A program made the position numbers and the translations under genes. This document shows positions 40,361-48,672 of a DNA stretch of 64,000 bases, piece after piece. The first letter of the stretch is position 1. Each line of letters begins with the position of its first letter. This DNA comes from Bacillus vallismortis. Its GTDB lineage: Bacteria > Bacillota > Bacilli > Bacillales > Bacillaceae. The stretch covers positions 1,255,001-1,319,000 of the forward strand of contig NZ_CP160797.1 in assembly GCF_040784915.1 (NCBI RefSeq), written 5' to 3'. The notes beneath the pieces are model-generated. The model did no database searches and was not told the origin of the DNA. It saw nothing but the letters and a program-made list of their open reading frames with translations.

Positions 40361-41367
40361 CGGACAGGTACTCCAGACAGGAGCTGTTTGCTCCAATCGG
40401 CCCAGCCGGCCAGAAGAAATTGAAAGAAGCGCGCGCCGTGATTATCGGTGCCGGTGCGCTCGGAACAGCCAGTGCAGAAATGCTGGTCAGAGCGGGTGTC
40501 GGCTCTGTGAAGATTGCCGACAGAGATTACGTTGAATGGAGCAACCTGCAGCGCCAGCAGCTGTATACAGAAGATGATGTCAAAAAAGAAATGCCGAAAG
40601 CGGCCGCTGCTGAGCATCGTCTCCGTTCAATTAACAGCGATGTTGATGTGACTGGCCTTGTGTTGGATGTGACAGTGGAAAATATCTTCGAGCTGATTAA
40701 GGGCGCTTCGATCATTGTGGATGCGGCTGATAATTTTGAAACCCGCCTGATCGTAAATGATGCTGCGGTCAAAGAAGGGATTCCTTTTCTTTACGGTGCC
40801 TGTGTAGGGAGCTACGGCCTCACTTTTACTGTAGTGCCGGGATCGACTCCCTGCCTGCATTGCTTGCTCGATACACTTCCGATTGCCGGAGCGACATGTG
40901 ACACAGCCGGCATCATCAGTCCGGCTGTATTGCAGGTAGCGGTCTTTCAGGTGACAGACGCGCTGAAGCTGCTGACGGGAGAGAATTGCGAGCCAGTGCT
41001 GCGCTCCTTTGACCTATGGAAAAATGAGCGGTCAGAGGTGAAAGCGGCGGGTCTCAAACAGAACGCATGCCCAAGCTGCGGCACAAAGGATTTTCCGTTT
41101 TTGTCTTATGAAAATCAAACAAAAGCGGCTGTATTGTGCGGCAGGAACACCGTGCAAATCAGATCATCCTTTACAAAAGAAACGGATCTTGAAGTGCTGG
41201 CGGGTCAACTGAAGCAAGCCGGGCTTGATGTAGCCGCGAACCCGTATTTGATTTCCTGCCGTTCGGCTGATATGAAAATGGTGCTGTTCCGGGACGGCAG
41301 AGCATTGATCCATGGAACGAATGATATTGCCCGGGCAAAATCCATTTATCATAAATGGATCGGGTAA
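40357..41367 (+). CDS. thiF: ThiF, ThiS adenylyltransferase
   Basis: A 336-residue E1-like enzyme that adenylates ThiS. The ATP-binding G-A-G-A-L-G-T is at residue 32, with [12 protein letters not shown] near 54. The two C-x-x-C pairs for zinc are C-L-H-C near residue 167 and C-P-S-C near 240. It overlaps thiG by 4 bases. Confidence 0.95.
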   Translation: MTDRYSRQELFAPIGPAGQKKLKEARAVIIGAGALGTASAEMLVRAGVGSVKIADRDYVEWSNLQRQQLYTEDDVKKEMPKAAAAEHRLRSINSDVDVTGLVLDVTVENIFELIKGASIIVDAADNFETRLIVNDAAVKEGIPFLYGACVGSYGLTFTVVPGSTPCLHCLLDTLPIAGATCDTAGIISPAVLQVAVFQVTDALKLLTGENCEPVLRSFDLWKNERSEVKAAGLKQNACPSCGTKDFPFLSYENQTKAAVLCGRNTVQIRSSFTKETDLEVLAGQLKQAGLDVAANPYLISCRSADMKMVLFRDGRALIHGTNDIARAKSIYHKWIG

Positions 41368-41385
41368 TCAAAGGAGTGTAGTGTA

Positions 41386-42201
41386 ATGAGTATATATAAA
41401 GCATTGACAATCGCCGGCTCTGATTCAGGCGGCGGCGCAGGGATACAGGCAGATATTAAAACCTTTCAAGAGCTCGATGTGTTCGGAATGTCTGCGCTTA
41501 CGGCGGTAACCGCTCAAAATACGCTGGGCGTCCATGGGGTGTATCCGCTGTCTGTAGAGGCGCTGAGACAGCAAATTGACGCTGTTGCCGAGGATTTGAG
41601 ACCGGACGCCATAAAAACGGGAATGCTCTGGAATTCTGAAATGATTGAAGAAGTGGCGAGAAAAATTGACGAGTACGGGTTTAACCGTGTGATTGTTGAT
41701 CCGGTTATGATCGCAAAGGGAGGTGCATCCTTGCTGCGTGATGAATCAGTTGCCGCCTTAAAAGAGCTGCTTATTCCGAGAAGCTACACGATTACGCCGA
41801 ATGTGCCGGAAGCAGAAACGCTGACTGGAATGACAATCCGCTCGCTGGATGACCGGAAAAAAGCAGCGGAACAGCTCGTCGAGATGGGGGCGCAGAACGT
41901 GATTATCAAAGGCGGGCACCAGCCTAAGGACAATCACATTACTGACCTTCTTTTCGATGGGAGCATGTTTATGCAAATCAGCCATCCCTATATCGATACG
42001 AAACATACGCATGGCACAGGATGCACCTTTGCAGCGGCATTAACAGCTCAAACCGCTAAAGGTGACAGTATCCATCAGGCATTCGAGATAGCGGCCAACT
42101 TTGTCCGCGAAGCGGTGGAAAATACGCTTGGCATCGGATCGGGCCACGGGCCGACAAACCATTTCGCTTTTAAACGAAACAGCTTAAAAACAAGCCGATG
42201 A
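41386..42201 (+). CDS. thiD: ThiD, HMP/HMP-phosphate kinase
   Basis: A 271-residue ribokinase-like kinase of the thiamine pathway. The start (I-A-G-S-D-S-G-G-G-A-G-I-Q-A-D) binds the pyrimidine and the C-terminal T-H-G-T-G-C-T-F-A-A-A-L motif is the catalytic anion hole. It is the last gene of the thi operon, with AAAGGAGTG upstream. Confidence 0.95.
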   Translation: MSIYKALTIAGSDSGGGAGIQADIKTFQELDVFGMSALTAVTAQNTLGVHGVYPLSVEALRQQIDAVAEDLRPDAIKTGMLWNSEMIEEVARKIDEYGFNRVIVDPVMIAKGGASLLRDESVAALKELLIPRSYTITPNVPEAETLTGMTIRSLDDRKKAAEQLVEMGAQNVIIKGGHQPKDNHITDLLFDGSMFMQISHPYIDTKHTHGTGCTFAAALTAQTAKGDSIHQAFEIAANFVREAVENTLGIGSGHGPTNHFAFKRNSLKTSR

Positions 42202-42282
42202 GATCACCAGCTGATGGTGGTCTCTTTCACGTTTGTCGGTGTCTGCGCTTTTCATCTGGACAAGGTTATGATATGATATCAA

Positions 42283-42300
42283 TTAAGATCAGGTACTAAT
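42283..42300 (+). promoter_or_regulatory. FapR operator upstream of fabI
   Basis: TTAAGATCAGGTACTAA resembles the FapR palindrome seen before fabHA, especially its right half. It lies 38 bases before the fabI start. Confidence 0.7.
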
Positions 42301-42336
42301 ACTATGTCTTTATTAAATATAGGAGGCTTTATACAT

Positions 42337-43113
42337 ATGAATTTTTCACTTGAAGGCCGCAACATTGTCGTGATGGGGGTTGCCAACAAACGCAGTATCG
42401 CATGGGGAATTGCGCGCTCTCTGCATGAAGCGGGAGCACGCTTGATTTTCACATACGCAGGAGAACGCCTGGAGAAATCAGTTCAAGAGCTTGCCGGAAC
42501 ATTAGAACGCAATGACTCCATTATTCTTCCTTGCGACGTCACAAACGACGCGGAAATCGAAACTTGCTTTGCAAGCATTAAGGAGCAGGTCGGTGTGGTC
42601 CACGGTATCGCGCATTGTATCGCGTTTGCCAACAAAGAAGAGCTTGTCGGCGAATACTTAAACACAAATCGTGACGGTTTCCTTTTGGCTCATAACATCA
42701 GCTCATACTCTCTGACAGCTGTTGTCAAAGCGGCACGTCCGATCATGACTGAAGGCGGAAGCATTGTCACTTTGACTTACCTTGGCGGAGAGCTTGTGAT
42801 GCCAAACTACAATGTCATGGGTGTAGCGAAAGCTTCTCTTGATGCAAGTGTGAAATACTTAGCTTCCGACTTAGGAAAAGAAAATATCCGCGTGAACAGC
42901 ATTTCTGCAGGCCCGATCAGAACATTATCTGCTAAAGGCATCAGCGATTTCAATTCTATCTTAAAAGACATCGAAGAGCGTGCGCCGCTTCGCCGCACGA
43001 CAACACCTGAAGAAGTGGGCGATACAGCTGCGTTCTTATTCAGCGATATGTCCCGAGGCATTACAGGTGAAAATCTTCACGTTGATTCAGGTTTCCATAT
43101 CACTGCCCGCTAA
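42337..43113 (+). CDS. fabI: Enoyl-ACP reductase
   Basis: A 258-residue SDR-fold enoyl-ACP reductase for the last step of fatty acid elongation. It has G-V-A-N-K-R-S-I-A-W-G-I near the N-terminus and the active-site Y-N-V-M-G-V-A-K-A near residue 156. ATG 42337 follows TAGGAGGC; an ATG at 42304 precedes this site and would not be used. Controlled by FapR. It is separated from thiD. Confidence 0.95.
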   Translation: MNFSLEGRNIVVMGVANKRSIAWGIARSLHEAGARLIFTYAGERLEKSVQELAGTLERNDSIILPCDVTNDAEIETCFASIKEQVGVVHGIAHCIAFANKEELVGEYLNTNRDGFLLAHNISSYSLTAVVKAARPIMTEGGSIVTLTYLGGELVMPNYNVMGVAKASLDASVKYLASDLGKENIRVNSISAGPIRTLSAKGISDFNSILKDIEERAPLRRTTTPEEVGDTAAFLFSDMSRGITGENLHVDSGFHITAR

Positions 43114-43127
43114 GCAGGACCTATGTC

Positions 43128-43157
43128 AAGCAATCCCGAACAGGGATTGCTTTTTTA
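43128..43157 (+). terminator. Terminator of fabI
   Basis: AGCAATCCC-GAAC-AGGGATTGCT with six T residues lies 16 bases after fabI. Confidence 0.88.
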
Positions 43158-43170
43158 TTGTGAAAAAGAA

Positions 43171-43193
43171 AACCCTAGGCTAGGCCTAGGGTT
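43171..43193. repeat. Perfect 10-bp palindrome flanking the IS200-like element
   Basis: AACCCTAGGC-TAG-GCCTAGGGTT is a perfect hairpin with a 3-base loop, without a T-run. It sits between the fabI terminator and the left end of the insertion element. Confidence 0.6.
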
Positions 43194-43289
43194 CCAAAAA
43201 GCTTTCAGCGTTGTATTAAGAAAACTCCCCCGGGTGCTAAAATATTTTTGGTTCGCCAACCAAAATATCAACATACGGAGGAGTTTTTT

Positions 43290-43772
43290 ATGTCAAAAGA
43301 CACTAACAGTTTAGCACACACAACATGGAATTGTAAGTATCACATCGTATTTGCCCCGAAGTATAGAAGGCAAGTCATTTATGGGAAAATCAAAAAAGAT
43401 ATTGGGGAAATACTTCGAACCTTATGTGAAAGGAAAGGAGTCGAAATTATCGAAGCAACAGCGTGTAAAGATCATATCCATATGTTAGTGAGCATACCGC
43501 CAAAGATAAGCGTATCGGCATTTGTGGGATATTTAAAAGGTAAAAGCAGTTTAATGATATTTGATCGACACGCAAATTTGAAATACAGATATGGAAACCG
43601 GAAATTTTGGTGTACTGGATATTACGTAGATACAGTAGGAAGAAACAAAAAGGTAATAGAAGAATATATACGAAATCAGATACAAGATGATATCGTTGCG
43701 GAACAATTAACGATGATGGAATACATCGATCCATTCACAGGTGAAGAGGTCAAGAAAAAGAAACGAAAATAA
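43290..43772 (+). CDS. tnpA: TnpA, Y1-type IS200 transposase
   Basis: A 160-residue transposase of the Y1 HuH class. The HuH motif is in D-H-I-H-M-L-V near residue 62, and the catalytic tyrosine is probably in the Y-Y-V-D-T-V-G-R segment near residue 112. The N-terminus K-Y-H-I-V-F-A-P-K-Y-R-R is typical. The ATG at 43290 follows GGAGGAG. The basic tail K-K-K-K-R-K is unusual but the frame is complete, so the enzyme may be active. It works on single-stranded DNA ends with subterminal hairpins. Confidence 0.92.
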   Translation: MSKDTNSLAHTTWNCKYHIVFAPKYRRQVIYGKIKKDIGEILRTLCERKGVEIIEATACKDHIHMLVSIPPKISVSAFVGYLKGKSSLMIFDRHANLKYRYGNRKFWCTGYYVDTVGRNKKVIEEYIRNQIQDDIVAEQLTMMEYIDPFTGEEVKKKKRK

Positions 43773-43789
43773 GGAGAAGGCCTTTGAGG

Positions 43790-43877
43790 TCTGGCCAGAA
43801 AAAGTAGTACATAAGGCGAACCATTCAGAAGCCCTTTAGGGTTTGGTCAGTAACAAAGGCTTTCAGCCGCAGAGAAA
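43790..43877 (+). other. Multi-hairpin 3' region of the IS200-like element
   Basis: Between the tnpA stop and the right-end hairpin there are three short stems in a row: GGCC...GGCC near 43790, CCCTTTAGGG near 43835 and GGCTTTCAGCC near 43859. Together with the right-end hairpin this makes a strongly folded, non-coding segment. Confidence 0.4.
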
Positions 43878-43967
43878 ACCACCCGTTATCACGGGTGGTG
43901 ATTATTTTCTTCTGATTTTCAGCTTTCTGTCATATAGATAGAACATGACACAATCGGAGGGATGAAG

Positions 43968-44657
43968 ATGTCTAATAAGAAAAGAAACGCGGATAAAAAA
44001 CCGCTCATGTATATTGTTCAGCCGGATTATGCAGAAACAACAAGGTCATCCATGCAGGAGATTGTTATTAAAAAAAAGACCAACAAACCCGCTCCGCCTA
44101 AAGCAGAAGAACAGCCGGACTACCATGAGAAACAGCAGGAGGAAGCCGTGGCAATAGATGTCCAGCAAGCAGACGATAAGCCTGCCGCTGAGCCAGTGAG
44201 CCAGCAAATACAAGAGGTGAGAGAGCCAGAGAATACAAAGAAGCAGCAGGAACAGGAAGCAGAGCTGCAAGCCGTTGAAGAAACCGTCGAAGAAACCATC
44301 GAACACGAGCCTCCGAAAGCGGAAAAAAAGGAAGAGCCTGCACTTAAGGCGCATAAACCTGAAAAAGAACCGGAAGCTGTCCATAATGCCGCTAAAGCGG
44401 AGGAAAAAGCACCGCCGGCAAGAAAAGTGAAAAAACCGATGAGCAAGATGACGATCCACGAAAAAATTGATTTTTTAACAAAGCTGCCTCATAACATGCC
44501 GAGAGCGCTTTGTTTGATTGAAGCCAATGGAAGAACATACAGAGGCGTGATTGTCGGCAGAAGAAACGATTCCGTCCTGCTCCGCACGACCGGAAACGGC
44601 GCACCGACTGAACTGGCGATTGATGAAATCACCTCCTTGCACCCGCTCGGTTTTTAA
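43968..44657 (+). CDS. cotO: CotO, spore coat protein
   Basis: A 229-residue spore-coat morphogenetic protein. The centre is a repetitive Glu/Lys/Ala-rich, likely disordered segment (about residues 35-150), followed by a folded C-terminal domain (residues 160-229) with R-A-L-C-L-I-E-A-N-G-R-T-Y. ATG 43968 is used because GGAGGG ends only 6 bases before it. In B. subtilis CotO acts with CotH in outer-coat assembly. Divergent strand from cotZ. Confidence 0.9.
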   Translation: MSNKKRNADKKPLMYIVQPDYAETTRSSMQEIVIKKKTNKPAPPKAEEQPDYHEKQQEEAVAIDVQQADDKPAAEPVSQQIQEVREPENTKKQQEQEAELQAVEETVEETIEHEPPKAEKKEEPALKAHKPEKEPEAVHNAAKAEEKAPPARKVKKPMSKMTIHEKIDFLTKLPHNMPRALCLIEANGRTYRGVIVGRRNDSVLLRTTGNGAPTELAIDEITSLHPLGF

Positions 44658-44666
44658 TGGAAATGA

Positions 44667-44704
44667 AAAAGCTGCCCGGCAGATGTTCCCGGCAGCTTAT
44701 TTTC
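44667..44704 (+). terminator. Terminator of cotO
   Basis: AAGCTGCC ... GGCAGCTT with T-rich tail follows the cotO stop. Confidence 0.65.
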
Positions 44705-44709
44705 ATAGA

Positions 44710-44738
44710 GAAAAGCCTGCAGGCCTGCAAGCTTTTCC
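44710..44738 (-). terminator. Terminator of cotZ
   Basis: GAAAAGC-CTGCAGGCCTGCAA-GCTTTTC lies just past the cotZ stop; on the minus strand the right arm is followed by TTTTC and A/T-rich sequence. Confidence 0.55.
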
Positions 44739-44747
44739 GCCTTATCA

Positions 44748-45197
44748 TTAATGATGATGATGCGTGCGATTGATTAACCGAGGATTTAAGCAGTTGATTG
44801 CGCAGAAGCAGTCTAAGTCCACTTCAATACAGTAGTTTGTTTTTTCCAGTCGAAACGCTTCACAAACCGTATCTTTATCGGTGAAGTCCAAAATGTGCTT
44901 GTGTTCGTCAAATGCGATTAATAATGACAGTGTCGCACAGCTGCCATGAACTTTTTCCACTCTGAAAAATACAGTATTAAAGCAAGGTCCGTTTTCCAGT
45001 TCGCCAACATTGCCGAAAGCGACCAGAGGATTTGATTTTGATGTAAACAGCACGAAAGGCACTGTATCGCCTAGCGAATGAGTTGGTGACAAAAGCTTTG
45101 AATGGCAGCTAGTCGGGCAGTCCTCTTCAACAGCGTTTTGCAGATCTTCAATATTTTCTACAGCTTCACGCACGCAGCTTGATGTTTTCTGGCTCAT
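44748..45197 (-). CDS. cotZ: CotZ, spore crust protein
   Basis: A 149-residue cysteine-rich coat protein, a paralogue of CotY encoded next to it. Shared blocks are C-P-T-S-C, F-G-N-V-G, F-F-R-V-E-K and C-I-E-V-D-L-D-C-F-C-A-I. A histidine run closes the protein (T-H-H-H-H). In B. subtilis CotZ is needed for the crust, the outermost spore layer. AGGAGGGATAA precedes the ATG. Confidence 0.92.
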   Translation of the reverse strand: MSQKTSSCVREAVENIEDLQNAVEEDCPTSCHSKLLSPTHSLGDTVPFVLFTSKSNPLVAFGNVGELENGPCFNTVFFRVEKVHGSCATLSLLIAFDEHKHILDFTDKDTVCEAFRLEKTNYCIEVDLDCFCAINCLNPRLINRTHHHH

Positions 45198-45330
45198 ATT
45201 ATTATCCCTCCTGCCTTATAAATTTCTTGAGACTGGCGAAATGATGGAGAGTCAGCTGCCTCACGCCGGAAGCAGCTGAATAATTTGCACCTGTAATAGA
45301 GTTTGGAAGGGGATTCCTCTTTACAAGTGT

Positions 45331-45819
45331 TTATCCATTGTGATGATGCTTTTTATCTCTGTTAGGGGATGTTCTGTCAACCAGCTCTGGCGACAGGCAC
45401 TGAATGGCGCAGAAGCATCCGAGATCCACTTCAATGCAAAAATCTGTTTTTTCAAGCCCGAAGAAATCCGGGTCGCAAGGGTGGCAAACGCTTAAGGTAT
45501 CGCCTTTGACATCCACCGGGCGTAAAATAGACAGTGTTGCGCAGCAATCGCATAATTTTTCAACGCGGAAGAAAATGGACTCAAAGCATTGCATATCATC
45601 CACAAATCCCCCCACGTTTCCGAATGTGGAGAACAATCCGCCTTTTTTATCAAACAAGAGAAACGGAATTGTGTCTTTACCTGCAATCGTCGGATTCAAA
45701 AGGTTTGTATAGCAGCCAGTAGGACACTGTTCCTCAACTGCCTCCTGCTCTGCTAAAATCTTTTCCACTGCATCGCATACACAGTTCTCATGCCGGCCAT
45801 GGGTTTTTCCGCAGCTCAT
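45331..45819 (-). CDS. cotY: CotY, spore crust protein
   Basis: A 162-residue cysteine-rich crust protein that self-assembles into hexagonal lattices in B. subtilis. It is similar to CotZ along its length ([33 protein letters not shown]) and ends K-K-H-H-H-N-G. ATG 45819 follows AAGGAGCTG; an upstream in-frame start to 45870 lacks a site. Confidence 0.92.
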   Translation of the reverse strand: MSCGKTHGRHENCVCDAVEKILAEQEAVEEQCPTGCYTNLLNPTIAGKDTIPFLLFDKKGGLFSTFGNVGGFVDDMQCFESIFFRVEKLCDCCATLSILRPVDVKGDTLSVCHPCDPDFFGLEKTDFCIEVDLGCFCAIQCLSPELVDRTSPNRDKKHHHNG

Positions 45820-45934
45820 TGATTTCAGCTCCTTCTTTATAGGGTATTTGACTTTAGTCCTTAACAACATATGTACTGGTGCCCCACTTGGTGTGGGTGA
45901 ACGTCTATATATTCATCATATGCTTGGAAAATAA

Positions 45935-45967
45935 GAAAAAGCAGAGCGTTTTTTAGCTCTGCTTTTA
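45935..45967 (-). terminator. Terminator of cotX
   Basis: On the minus strand AAAGCAGAGC-TAAAAAAC-GCTCTGCTTT followed by T-rich sequence lies just past cotX. Confidence 0.8.
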
Positions 45968-45971
45968 GAGA

Positions 45972-46463
45972 TCAGATGAGAATCAAAACTCCGAAAATTG
46001 CTACAAGGGCATTGATTAAGACTGTAACGAGGGTCGCAGCATCTTGATCGAGTGTAGTAACGTTTACGCAGCGTGAGTTGTCGATAAGAATCTTTTGACG
46101 GTTCAATTGTTTACTTTCTGTAAGCTGTAATAAATCTTGAGCAACCAGTTCAGCAAGCGTCTCATCTGTAATAACTGCCAATGTAACGATGACAACTAAG
46201 GCATTGATAGAAACAAATACTGAAGTTAATGCTTGTTGATCAACTGATTGAACATTAACATCGCAAGAGTCTCTAATCACAATCATTTCTTCAGAGATTT
46301 GTCTGTTGAGGTGAGCTTGAATAACATCTTGATCTACAAAGGCGTCATTAAAACCGAAGCCTTTTAAGTTACAGCAACCATCGCATTTTTTCTCTTCTTT
46401 TATTTCTCTTGGGTGATCACAGTCTGGATCTAATGCTACCCATGAATATGGTCTGCTTTCCAT
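45972..46463 (-). CDS. cotX: CotX, spore crust protein
   Basis: A 163-residue crust protein. It has a Cys-containing N-terminal part (D-G-C-C-N-L-K) and two related copies of a repeat: I-R-D-S-C-D-V-N-V-Q-S-V-D-Q and I-D-N-S-R-C-V-N-V-T-T-L-D-Q, each followed by a hydrophobic strand (I-N-A-L-V). It shares this repeat with CotV. AGGAGGAATA is upstream. Confidence 0.92.
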   Translation of the reverse strand: MESRPYSWVALDPDCDHPREIKEEKKCDGCCNLKGFGFNDAFVDQDVIQAHLNRQISEEMIVIRDSCDVNVQSVDQQALTSVFVSINALVVIVTLAVITDETLAELVAQDLLQLTESKQLNRQKILIDNSRCVNVTTLDQDAATLVTVLINALVAIFGVLILI

Positions 46464-46550
46464 TTTTATTCCTCCTTTTCTTTTACTTTTATTAAATGAA
46501 AGATAGATTCATTTTGATTGGGGCATTCATCTTGGTTCATATCACTATTT

Positions 46551-46871
46551 TTATTGTTCTTTTTTATTTTGGCGTTTCTGCTTTAGTTGCTGAATTAATT
46601 GTTCTCTGCGGGTATTTTGTTTTTCGGTTCTTTGGTTCGTTTTTTCTGTAACTGTTTTATTTTTATTTTGATTATCTGCTAAAGCCTGTGCTTTTTCTTT
46701 AACATCGTTGAGCATTTTCAAGAACATTTCTTTTTCTTCATCCGATAATTTCTTCATTTTATCTTTTGTAACACCATGCTTTTTCAGAACATTGTCTACA
46801 AGCATTTTAGTCATTGGATCCATCGCTGGAAGTTTTGAAAGTTCTTCTTTCAGTTTTTCATTATCTGACAT
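46551..46871 (-). CDS. cotW: CotW, spore crust protein
   Basis: A 106-residue charged, helical protein; the second half is rich in Lys, Gln and Asn (Q-N-K-N-K-T-V-T-E-K-T-N-Q). In B. subtilis it works with CotX and CotV in crust assembly. The gene lies between cotX and cotV on the same strand. AGGTG is the ribosome site. Confidence 0.88.
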   Translation of the reverse strand: MSDNEKLKEELSKLPAMDPMTKMLVDNVLKKHGVTKDKMKKLSDEEKEMFLKMLNDVKEKAQALADNQNKNKTVTEKTNQRTEKQNTRREQLIQQLKQKRQNKKEQ

Positions 46872-46911
46872 TTGTTTTCACCTCGTTTTGTAGTTTGTGA
46901 AAAAGAAAGAG

Positions 46912-47298
46912 TTAAAGGATGCCGGATGCAATGAGAAAAGTGTCGATTACCTGAGTTAACATTTGAATAAAGGTTATTGTTTGATCTGAAAGAAGAGTGA
47001 CTCTGATATTTCGGCTGTTTATGATTTTTATTGTTGTTCTTTTTTTGATTTGACTTTTGTCAAGAATGAGTAATTCGCTTGCGATTGTATCAGCCAAGTC
47101 TTCATCGGTGACGACAAGTTGTATAGCCAAAAAGAGCATTGCCGATAGTGTCGCTTGTATAGAAAGGGCGGATGTAAGATGCGTCGTATCAATGATTATA
47201 TTTTCGCAATCAATGATTTCAATCTGCTGAATAAATTCATTTGTCAATTGCTCATATATTGCAGGTTGTAGGGAGGCAACTTTTTCATCAATCGACAT
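46912..47298 (-). CDS. cotV: CotV, spore crust protein
   Basis: A 128-residue protein with the CotX/CotV repeat twice ([14 protein letters not shown] and [15 protein letters not shown]), each with a following hydrophobic stretch. ATG 47298 follows AAGGAGTGAAGG; the longer frame to 47322 would begin before this site. First gene of cotVWX on the minus strand. Confidence 0.9.
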   Translation of the reverse strand: MSIDEKVASLQPAIYEQLTNEFIQQIEIIDCENIIIDTTHLTSALSIQATLSAMLFLAIQLVVTDEDLADTIASELLILDKSQIKKRTTIKIINSRNIRVTLLSDQTITFIQMLTQVIDTFLIASGIL

Positions 47299-47452
47299 AA
47301 CCTTCACTCCTTTCTTATCCATACTTTATATAATGCAAAAAGGGTACAGAGCGGAATAAGAAAAATAACCAAATTTCATGGGGACAAGATGCAACTCATG
47401 AAGTATAGGGTTTTTGCATATATGTAAAGGGGATGTTGAAAGGAGTGAACAA

Positions 47453-47809
47453 GTGGTTATCAATGGGCTGACAATTGTTCTTCTTTCGCTTGCGGTTTTC
47501 CGGCTCGCTCGGCTGCTGGTGTTTGATACGATTATGGCGCCGCTTCGCAGCCTGTTTCATGAAGAGAAGGAAGAAAAGGATGCGGACGGGAACATTGAAA
47601 CGTATATCGTGATTAAGGGAACGGGGGTAAGGGCGTTTATTGGTGAATTGCTGAGCTGCTATTGGTGTACAGGCGTGTGGTGCGCCGGCTTTTTGATTTT
47701 ATGCCAGGCCTTGCTCCCTCAAGCGGCGCAGTGGCTGATTTTACTATTGGCGATCGCCGGTCTTGCCGGCATTATAGAAACACTCGTATCAAAATGGCTG
47801 CAAGAATGA
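47453..47809 (+). CDS. yjcA: YjcA, DUF1360 membrane protein
   Basis: A 118-residue small membrane protein. It has an N-terminal hydrophobic stretch (L-T-I-V-L-L-S-L-A-V), the motif G-E-L-L-S-C-Y-W-C-T-G-V-W, and two more hydrophobic segments. Start is GTG 47453 with AAAGGAGTG upstream. Sporulation-linked in B. subtilis; function unknown. Confidence 0.82.
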   Translation: MVINGLTIVLLSLAVFRLARLLVFDTIMAPLRSLFHEEKEEKDADGNIETYIVIKGTGVRAFIGELLSCYWCTGVWCAGFLILCQALLPQAAQWLILLLAIAGLAGIIETLVSKWLQE

Positions 47810-47885
47810 GGCGCTATCACCAGCAACTTTCTGCCAGAATACGCATAAAGTAGCATATATGACATAAGGAAAGGAAGGGAACTAA

Positions 47886-48002
47886 ATGAATCAATTCAAT
47901 AAACCTTCCCAAAAAACTCCATATACAGATTCATCATATCAATCAAAAAAGATCAAAAAGAAAGGCTGCGGGTGCGGAAATAAAAAGAAAAAGCCTCAAT
48001 AG
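47886..48002 (+). CDS. Small basic protein with Cys-Gly-Cys motif
   Basis: A 38-residue frame starting at the ATG 47886 after GAAAGGAAGGG. The first half is polar (N-Q-F-N-K-P-S-Q-K-T) and the second is lysine-rich around G-C-G-C-G. A terminator follows. The good ribosome site, terminator and position in a sporulation cluster support it as a real gene. Function unknown; I cannot assign a symbol with confidence. Confidence 0.65.
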   Translation: MNQFNKPSQKTPYTDSSYQSKKIKKKGCGCGNKKKKPQ

Positions 48003-48009
48003 CCTGACA

Positions 48010-48044
48010 ACGAAACCGGAGATCTCCGGTTTTTGTTTTTTTAA
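48010..48044 (+). terminator. Terminator after the small Cys-Gly-Cys ORF
   Basis: AAACCGGAG-AT-CTCCGGTTT followed by T-runs lies 8 bases after the small ORF. Confidence 0.8.
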
Positions 48045-48088
48045 CGGAGCGGTCTCGCTCAGCATATATCATGAGTGGGGGGATACCA

Positions 48089-48295
48089 ATGGATGAGTTC
48101 GAAAAATGGATAGACAGAAGATATGAACCTCACGAACAAAAGAAAAAAGAACATGAAGATATCATGAGCAGCATCGGAAAAGACTTGGAAGCATTTGATG
48201 AAGCCGGTGTGGCGTTTGAAGAGGAGATTGAAGAGCTTGCTGAAAAAACGGAATCGTTACTTCAAAAAAATCAGGCTCAGTATGATCCATCGTAA
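48089..48295 (+). CDS. Small acidic hypothetical protein
   Basis: A 68-residue very acidic, helical protein (E-E-E-I-E-E-L-A-E-K-T-E). ATG 48089 follows GGGGGATACCA. An earlier in-frame ATG at 48071 overlaps this ribosome site. It sits in the sporulation cluster between yjcA and yjcZ, a place where B. subtilis also has small genes. No function known. Confidence 0.7.
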   Translation: MDEFEKWIDRRYEPHEQKKKEHEDIMSSIGKDLEAFDEAGVAFEEEIEELAEKTESLLQKNQAQYDPS

Positions 48296-48376
48296 ATCCG
48301 CAAACGCCCTATGCGAATATCCAAGCCGAATCAAATGGCTCACATAGTGTATAGAGAGTAAAGGAGGTGCTTATCT

Positions 48377-48535
48377 ATGGGCTTTGGATACGGATTCGGA
48401 GGCGGCTACGGCGGCTGTGGCGGCTATAGCGGCGGTTATGCCGGTGGTTACGGCGGCGGCTATGGTTCAACATTTGTTCTTTTAGTCGTATTGTTCATTC
48501 TCCTAATCATTGTAGGTGCATCTTATTTCTGCTAA
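48377..48535 (+). CDS. yjcZ: YjcZ-family sporulation protein
   Basis: A 52-residue protein with a Gly/Tyr-rich N-terminal half (repeats of G-G-Y-G-G) and a single C-terminal hydrophobic helix ([15 protein letters not shown]), ending Y-F-C. This is the tiny transmembrane family of Bacillus spores (YjcZ type). AAAGGAGGTG precedes the ATG. A hairpin near 48544-48573 follows the gene. Confidence 0.85.
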   Translation: MGFGYGFGGGYGGCGGYSGGYAGGYGGGYGSTFVLLVVLFILLIIVGASYFC

Positions 48536-48672
48536 AACTTTAGAGGAAGTGCGGGAAATCCGCGCTTCCTTGCAGTCTGAAAACCATTCGAGGAAACAAA
48601 TGTAATAAGATAGGCACATCACTCATTAGTGTTCATATAATACCGTATTACTCCGCCAAAAGGAGGCGCATT

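Larger units (their letters stand above)
43200..43911 (+). mobile_element. IS200/IS605-type insertion element (tnpA only)
   Basis: The element carries one tnpA gene and no tnpB. The left end has the hairpin TTTTGGTT-CGCC-AACCAAAA (43246) and an outer stem in which AAAACTCC (43221) pairs with GGAGTTTT and so covers the ribosome site of tnpA. The right end has hairpin ACCACCCGT-TATC-ACGGGTGGT (43878). No inverted terminal repeats are seen, as expected for this family, so the exact ends are estimates. B. subtilis 168 lacks such an insertion here. Confidence 0.75.

Noticed and set aside
44098-44446. Possible membrane protein on the minus strand in cotO
   Set aside because: Hydrophobic runs arise from reversing the Glu/Lys codons; no ribosome site is present.
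44046-44459. Minus-strand frames of 80-137 codons inside cotO
   Set aside because: They mirror the low-complexity Glu/Lys/Ala-rich coding sequence of cotO; Phe/Leu/Ser-rich products are typical of such shadows.
48377-48470. Short GGC/TAT repeats that might suggest a tandem-repeat or CRISPR-like array
   Set aside because: The repeats encode the Gly/Tyr-rich part of YjcZ. No spaced repeat array with unique spacers is seen anywhere in the window.
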